The translations under genes were made by a program, and so were the position numbers. Below the pieces are notes generated by a model. That model had not been told where the DNA came from and did no database searches. It was given only the letters and a program-made list of their open reading frames with translations. A DNA stretch of 9,449 bases from positions 1 through 9,449 of the forward strand of contig DIUL01000233.1 of assembly GCA_002422345.1 (NCBI GenBank), given 5' to 3'. This document shows, in pieces, positions 6,481 through 9,449 of this stretch (the stretch's first letter is position 1; every line of letters begins with the position of its first letter). Source of the DNA: Acetobacteraceae bacterium UBA6159. GTDB taxonomy: Bacteria; Pseudomonadota; Alphaproteobacteria; Acetobacterales; Acetobacteraceae.

Positions 6481-8158
6481 ACGGTTGAGGGTCCGCCGCG
6501 GGCAGGCTGTCGCGCGCGAGATAGTTGGTCTGCGACGGAAAGGCGAAAGCCGCCCCGGCCGCCTGCACGATCTCCATCACGCGCAGGTTCAACTCCTCCT
6601 GCACCCTCACGAAGTCGGGCAGCCGGCTTTCCTCCACATAGGCGAACACATCCAGGTTGAGCGTATAGTCGCCGAAGCTGGTGAAACGCACCCGCGCGCC
6701 CTCGGTCACCACCTTCGGGTGGCTGGCCAGCATGGCCAGGATGCGCTCCTGGATTTCCTTGATCTGCGCCCCCGTCGTCTCGTAGCGCAGGCCGAGCCGG
6801 GGGTTGAAAAGGGATTTTCGCCGGCGGGTGACGTTTTCGATCCGGATCTGCGCCATCTCGGCGTTCGGGATCGTGACCAGCGTGTCGTCCAGCCGGCGCA
6901 GCTTGGTCGTGCGCAGGCCGATCTCCTCCACCGTGCCGGATTCGCTGCCGACACGGCAGAACTCCCCGACCCGAGCCGGGCGGTCGGCGAACAGGGTCAG
7001 CCCGCCGATCACGTTCTCCAGCGTGGACCGCACCGCCAGCGCGATGGCGAAACCGCCGATGCCAAGACCGGCAAGCAGCGGACCCAGCGGGATGCCCACC
7101 AGATCGGCGATGAAGAACACGGCGGCCAGCACGACGGCGATGCTCAGCAAGGTGCTGACGACACGGATCAACTGGCCGTCCAGGCTGCTTCCCCCCGCGC
7201 CGCGCAGGATGACGATACCAGCCGCGCCGCGCTGGATGACCGCGATCATCAGCCAGGTCAGCCCAATATAGACACTCAGCCGCATGATCAGGATCAGCGT
7301 CATCATCACATCGCCCCAGATCTTCAGGGCGAAGAAGGACAGTGCGAGCGTTCCCACGTTCAGGGCCATCAGCGACAGCGCGACCACCGGGTGGCCGTAC
7401 CGGCGCAGCGGGCGCGTCTCCCGCTCATCGTGGCGCATCCCCCAGCGCAGGATACGCAGAAACAGGAAGATCGCGGCTGCCAGCAGCACCGCCAGGCCGA
7501 TCCATTGCCACACCGCCTGCCCCGCGACCGGCGCGCGCAACGGGGCCGGCAGGCCGGCGATCACCGAGCGGGGGATCAGCGGGCCGGGCGCATAACTCCA
7601 TTCGTCGATCGCCCGGAACAGGCCGCTCCTGCCGCCGGGAATCAGCCGGGCGACGGCGTACAATTCGTCGGTGATCTCCATGGTTTCAGGCGTGAACAGG
7701 AACTGCCCGGCCCGTGGACCGGACTTGACCCGTGCGATGACGATCGGCGTCCCCGGCACACGCCAGGACTCGATGCTCCGCGCCCCGACCTCCGCCGCGT
7801 CCGGGGCGTCGGCCAGACGATCCTGGGCGCCGTGGGCCAACACCGCCGCGAGCCGTGTCGCCGCCAGCGCCACCGCCAGTAACCGATGCGCGCTCGGCAC
7901 GCCGTCGGTATCGAGCGTGGACATCATCCGCAGCAGCGCCGGCCGGGGCTTCCAGGTGGGGCCGAGCGTCTCGAAGTCATGGCGGGCAAGTTCGGCGTTG
8001 GACAGGAGCGCGTCCAGCGTGGCCCTGGGGCTCGACACATCCGGCATCGACAGCAGGAACGGCAAGTGCCCGGGCGGATCGGCGGCCCGCGCGGGCGCCG
8101 TCGCGCCGAACAGCGCCATCCATAGGGCGATCACCAGGAAGACGACCGGGTACGGCAT
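6479..8158 (-). CDS. MscS-family mechanosensitive ion channel with large N-terminal periplasmic domain
   Basis: 559-aa inner-membrane protein of the small-conductance mechanosensitive channel family, which opens under membrane tension to release solutes in hypo-osmotic shock. Residues 1-25 are a signal peptide (hydrophobic core VVFLVIALWMALFGA, cleavage likely after ARA). Residues 26 to about 215 form an exported domain I do not recognise. Membrane helices follow at about 217-237, 257-278, 284-307 and 333-352. The pore helix is Ala/Gly-rich, LLAGLGIGGFAIALAVR (361-377), continuing to ENVIGGLTLFADRP. The MscS beta-domain follows (about 395-442: GTVEEIGLRTTKLRRLDDTLVTIPN), then a C-terminal alpha/beta domain to about 545. 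It is longer than E. coli MscS (286 aa) because of the N-terminal domain and extra helices. ATG 8158 was chosen because it starts the signal peptide; the frame extends to 8311 but that would overlap fliP. The Shine-Dalgarno is weak (CGGGAT). Its physiological trigger and ion preference cannot be deduced. Confidence 0.9.
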   Translation of the reverse strand: MPYPVVFLVIALWMALFGATAPARAADPPGHLPFLLSMPDVSSPRATLDALLSNAELARHDFETLGPTWKPRPALLRMMSTLDTDGVPSAHRLLAVALAATRLAAVLAHGAQDRLADAPDAAEVGARSIESWRVPGTPIVIARVKSGPRAGQFLFTPETMEITDELYAVARLIPGGRSGLFRAIDEWSYAPGPLIPRSVIAGLPAPLRAPVAGQAVWQWIGLAVLLAAAIFLFLRILRWGMRHDERETRPLRRYGHPVVALSLMALNVGTLALSFFALKIWGDVMMTLILIMRLSVYIGLTWLMIAVIQRGAAGIVILRGAGGSSLDGQLIRVVSTLLSIAVVLAAVFFIADLVGIPLGPLLAGLGIGGFAIALAVRSTLENVIGGLTLFADRPARVGEFCRVGSESGTVEEIGLRTTKLRRLDDTLVTIPNAEMAQIRIENVTRRRKSLFNPRLGLRYETTGAQIKEIQERILAMLASHPKVVTEGARVRFTSFGDYTLNLDVFAYVEESRLPDFVRVQEELNLRVMEIVQAAGAAFAFPSQTNYLARDSLPAADPQP

Positions 8159-8203
8159 GCGGAATATCCCGATGAAACGAGTCCCTCGCGGATGCGGCGG
8201 GAC

Positions 8204-8227
8204 GGGAAATGTATCGGGGGAAATGTA
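8204..8227 (-). repeat. Tandem 10-bp repeat TACATTTCCC upstream of the mscS-like gene
   Basis: On the minus strand TACATTTCCC occurs twice (8227-8218 and 8213-8204) with a 14-bp period, ending 45 nt before the mscS-like ATG. This is an AT-rich spot in the 100-nt gap after fliP and may be a promoter or operator. TACATT of the second copy resembles a -10 box (4 of 6), but I see no good -35 box at the right distance. Confidence 0.4.
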
Positions 8228-8258
8228 ACAGACAGCGCGGCCGCCTCCCAACGCCGCC

Positions 8259-9305
8259 TCATCCCGTCGCGAAACTTTGCACCAGGCTGCCCGAGACGAG
8301 CCGCCAGCCATCCACCAGCACGAAGAAGATCAGCTTGAAGGGCAGCGACACGGCGTTTGGCGGCAGCATCATCATGCCCAGGCTCATGAGCACGCTGGCC
8401 ACGACCATGTCGATCACGAGGAAGGGCAGGAACAGCAGGAACCCCATCTCGAAGGCCCGCCGCAGTTCGCCCACCAGGAAGGCCGGCACGACCGCCCGCC
8501 AGGGGGCGTCTTCCGGCGCCGCTGGGATCGGAATGCGGCCCATGTCGAGGAAGAACCGCAAATCCTCCGCCCGCAGGTTCCGCATCATGAAGTCGTGGAA
8601 GGGGATCATGGCGCGCCGCATGCCCTCGATCTCCCCCACCGTGCCCTCGGTCATCGGCTTGAGGCCGGTGTCCCACGCCTGGTCGAGCACGGGTTGCATG
8701 ATGAAGAAGGACAGGAACAGCGCGAGCCCGATCAGCACGATGTTGGGCGGCGTGCCCTGGGTGGACAAGGCGCTGCGCAGCAGAGACAGCACGATCACGA
8801 TCCGGGTGAAGGCGGTCACCATCACCAGCAGGCTGGGCGCGAGGGACAGGACCGTGATCAGCGCGGTCAACTGCACCAGCCGACTCGTCGCCCCCGGCTG
8901 CCCGGCGGTGCCCAGGTCGATGGCGAGCGACTGGGCGTGAGCCAGGCAGGGGAGACAAAGGAACAGGATCAGCCCGATGCCGAGAACCGACCGGGCGACA
9001 GGGCTGGTAGGTGGATGCTCAACGGGCGGCGGTTCGTCTGGCGGTCCGTCTGGAAGCCATCCCACCACCAGGTCCCGCGACCCGCCGGTCAGCAGCACTA
9101 CCCGCCGGTCGGCGCAGCGCACCACCCGCAGGGTCCGGCGGGAATCGAGCGTCATGGTTTCCTCGACCGCCAGCAGCCTGCCGCCGGAGCCCGTGCGCCG
9201 CCCCAGCCCGCCCAGGCGGGCCAGCCGCCCCGCGCCCAGGACCAGCGCCAGCACCACGCCCAGCGCCGCGATCGCAGTCAGCATCGATGTCATGTCAGGA
9301 ATCAT
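8259..9305 (-). CDS. fliP: FliO-FliP fusion, flagellar type III export gate protein
   Basis: 348-aa protein with two modules. Residues 1 to about 84 look like FliO: a membrane helix at about 9-25, a basic stretch, then RLLAVEETMTLDSRRTLRVV (43-62) and RRVVLLTGGSRDLVVGWLP, the usual FliO pattern. A Pro-rich linker (84-102) follows. Residues 103-348 are complete FliP: a signal-peptide-like segment (105-124, ending AHA), TAFTRIVIVLSLLRSALSTQ (164-183), PPNIVLIGLALFLSFFIMQP (186-205), PAFLVGELRRAFEMGFLLFL (274-293), VIDMVVASVLMSLGMMMLPP (297-316) and a C-terminus near DGWRLVSGSL. FliP, with FliQ and FliR, forms the export gate inside the flagellar MS ring; FliO assists FliP assembly. No ATG, GTG or TTG is in frame between the linker and the FliP segment, so a separately initiated FliP is unlikely. 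ATG 9305 has AAAGG 9 nt upstream. No fliQ follows: the next gene, 100 nt on, is a channel. Confidence 0.93.
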   Translation of the reverse strand: MIPDMTSMLTAIAALGVVLALVLGAGRLARLGGLGRRTGSGGRLLAVEETMTLDSRRTLRVVRCADRRVVLLTGGSRDLVVGWLPDGPPDEPPPVEHPPTSPVARSVLGIGLILFLCLPCLAHAQSLAIDLGTAGQPGATSRLVQLTALITVLSLAPSLLVMVTAFTRIVIVLSLLRSALSTQGTPPNIVLIGLALFLSFFIMQPVLDQAWDTGLKPMTEGTVGEIEGMRRAMIPFHDFMMRNLRAEDLRFFLDMGRIPIPAAPEDAPWRAVVPAFLVGELRRAFEMGFLLFLPFLVIDMVVASVLMSLGMMMLPPNAVSLPFKLIFFVLVDGWRLVSGSLVQSFATG

Positions 9306-9351
9306 GCGAATGGGCCTTTTGCCGATTGCGCGTTGAGGGAGTTGTCACCCT
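9306..9351 (-). other. Short leader between the REP-like element and fliO-fliP
   Basis: 46 nt containing the fliO-fliP Shine-Dalgarno (AAAGG) and a weak 5-bp GAGGG/CCCTC inverted repeat that touches the repeat element. I see no recognisable sigma54, sigma28 or sigma70 flagellar promoter here, so transcription probably enters from beyond the right edge of the window. Confidence 0.4.
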
Positions 9352-9439
9352 CGTCATGGCGGGCGCAGGCCCACCACCCACGACTTCCGCCGTCCAGATC
9401 ATCAAAGTCGTGGATGGCCCGGCTGCGCGGGCCACGACG
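9352..9439. repeat. REP-like palindromic element upstream of the fliO-fliP gene
   Basis: Left arm 9352-9386 and right arm 9405-9439 are 35-nt inverted repeats matching at 28 of 35 positions around an 18-nt spacer. Both arms begin CGTC.TGGC at the outer edge and end CCACGACTT at the inner edge. Each arm has its own small hairpin (GGGC/GCCC on the left, GGCCCG/CGGGCC on the right), so the transcript can form one long stem or two short ones. CGTC(A/G)TGGC...CCACGACTT resembles intergenic palindromes common in alphaproteobacterial genomes. It has no coding content and ends 46 nt before the fliO-fliP ATG. Confidence 0.8.
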
Positions 9440-9449
9440 GGGAGGCGCC

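Noticed and set aside
4358..6660. Long plus-strand open frames (4358-6142 and 5584-6660)
   Set aside because: Same explanation: each is codon-aligned antisense to fdsB or fdsG, with no family resemblance.
8159..8311. N-terminal extension of the mscS-like gene to an upstream ATG at 8311
   Set aside because: It would overlap the fliP 3' end by 53 nt and put about 50 residues before an obvious signal peptide.
8990..9060. Separate FliP start inside the fusion
   Set aside because: No ATG, GTG or TTG codon is in frame across the linker up to the FliP signal segment; the nearest GTG pair lies within the FliO module and has no Shine-Dalgarno.

Overview
The window looks like the chromosome of a high-GC alphaproteobacterium, plausibly Rhodospirillales/Acetobacteraceae. 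That placement is inferred from GC-rich codon use, the fds gene order and the style of the repeats; no rRNA or phylogenetic marker is present. Every gene I can support lies on the minus strand, so the window is read from its right end to its left.

Right end (9449 to 8259): a palindromic REP-like element (two 35-nt arms, 28/35 matching) lies 46 nt upstream of a single 348-aa ORF. This ORF carries a FliO-like N-terminal module joined by a Pro-rich linker to a complete FliP, a core protein of the flagellar export gate. The FliO-FliP fusion is the most unusual gene here. The FliP part keeps a signal-peptide-like segment in the middle of the polypeptide.

Middle right (8158 to 6479): a 559-aa MscS-family mechanosensitive channel with a signal peptide and a periplasmic domain of about 190 residues. 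A tandem 10-bp repeat lies just upstream of it.

Centre (6336 to 282): a complete fdsGBACD operon for the soluble NAD-dependent, molybdenum-containing formate dehydrogenase. FdsG (2Fe-2S) and FdsB (FMN, 4Fe-4S, NAD) form the diaphorase module. FdsA carries the Mo-bis-MGD site and the Fe-S wire. FdsC/FdhD sulfurates the cofactor, and FdsD is the small accessory subunit. All expected cofactor ligands are visible and the Mo ligand is cysteine, not selenocysteine. A candidate sigma70-type promoter and an approximately 85-nt leader precede fdsG, which begins at a TTG with a strong Shine-Dalgarno sequence. The operon is interrupted between fdsB and fdsA by a second, unrelated palindromic element. 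Each of its arms folds as a hairpin and carries a G-quadruplex-type motif.

Left end (211 to 1): the first 70 residues of a LivH-type branched-chain amino-acid ABC permease, starting at TTG and running out of the window.

The formate dehydrogenase would oxidise formate to CO2 and supply NADH. The flagellar and channel genes are neighbours without an obvious functional link to it. I see no RNA genes, CRISPR array, transposase or wholly unknown system. The points most worth a second look are the FliO-FliP fusion with its internal signal sequence and the structured repeat inside the fds operon.
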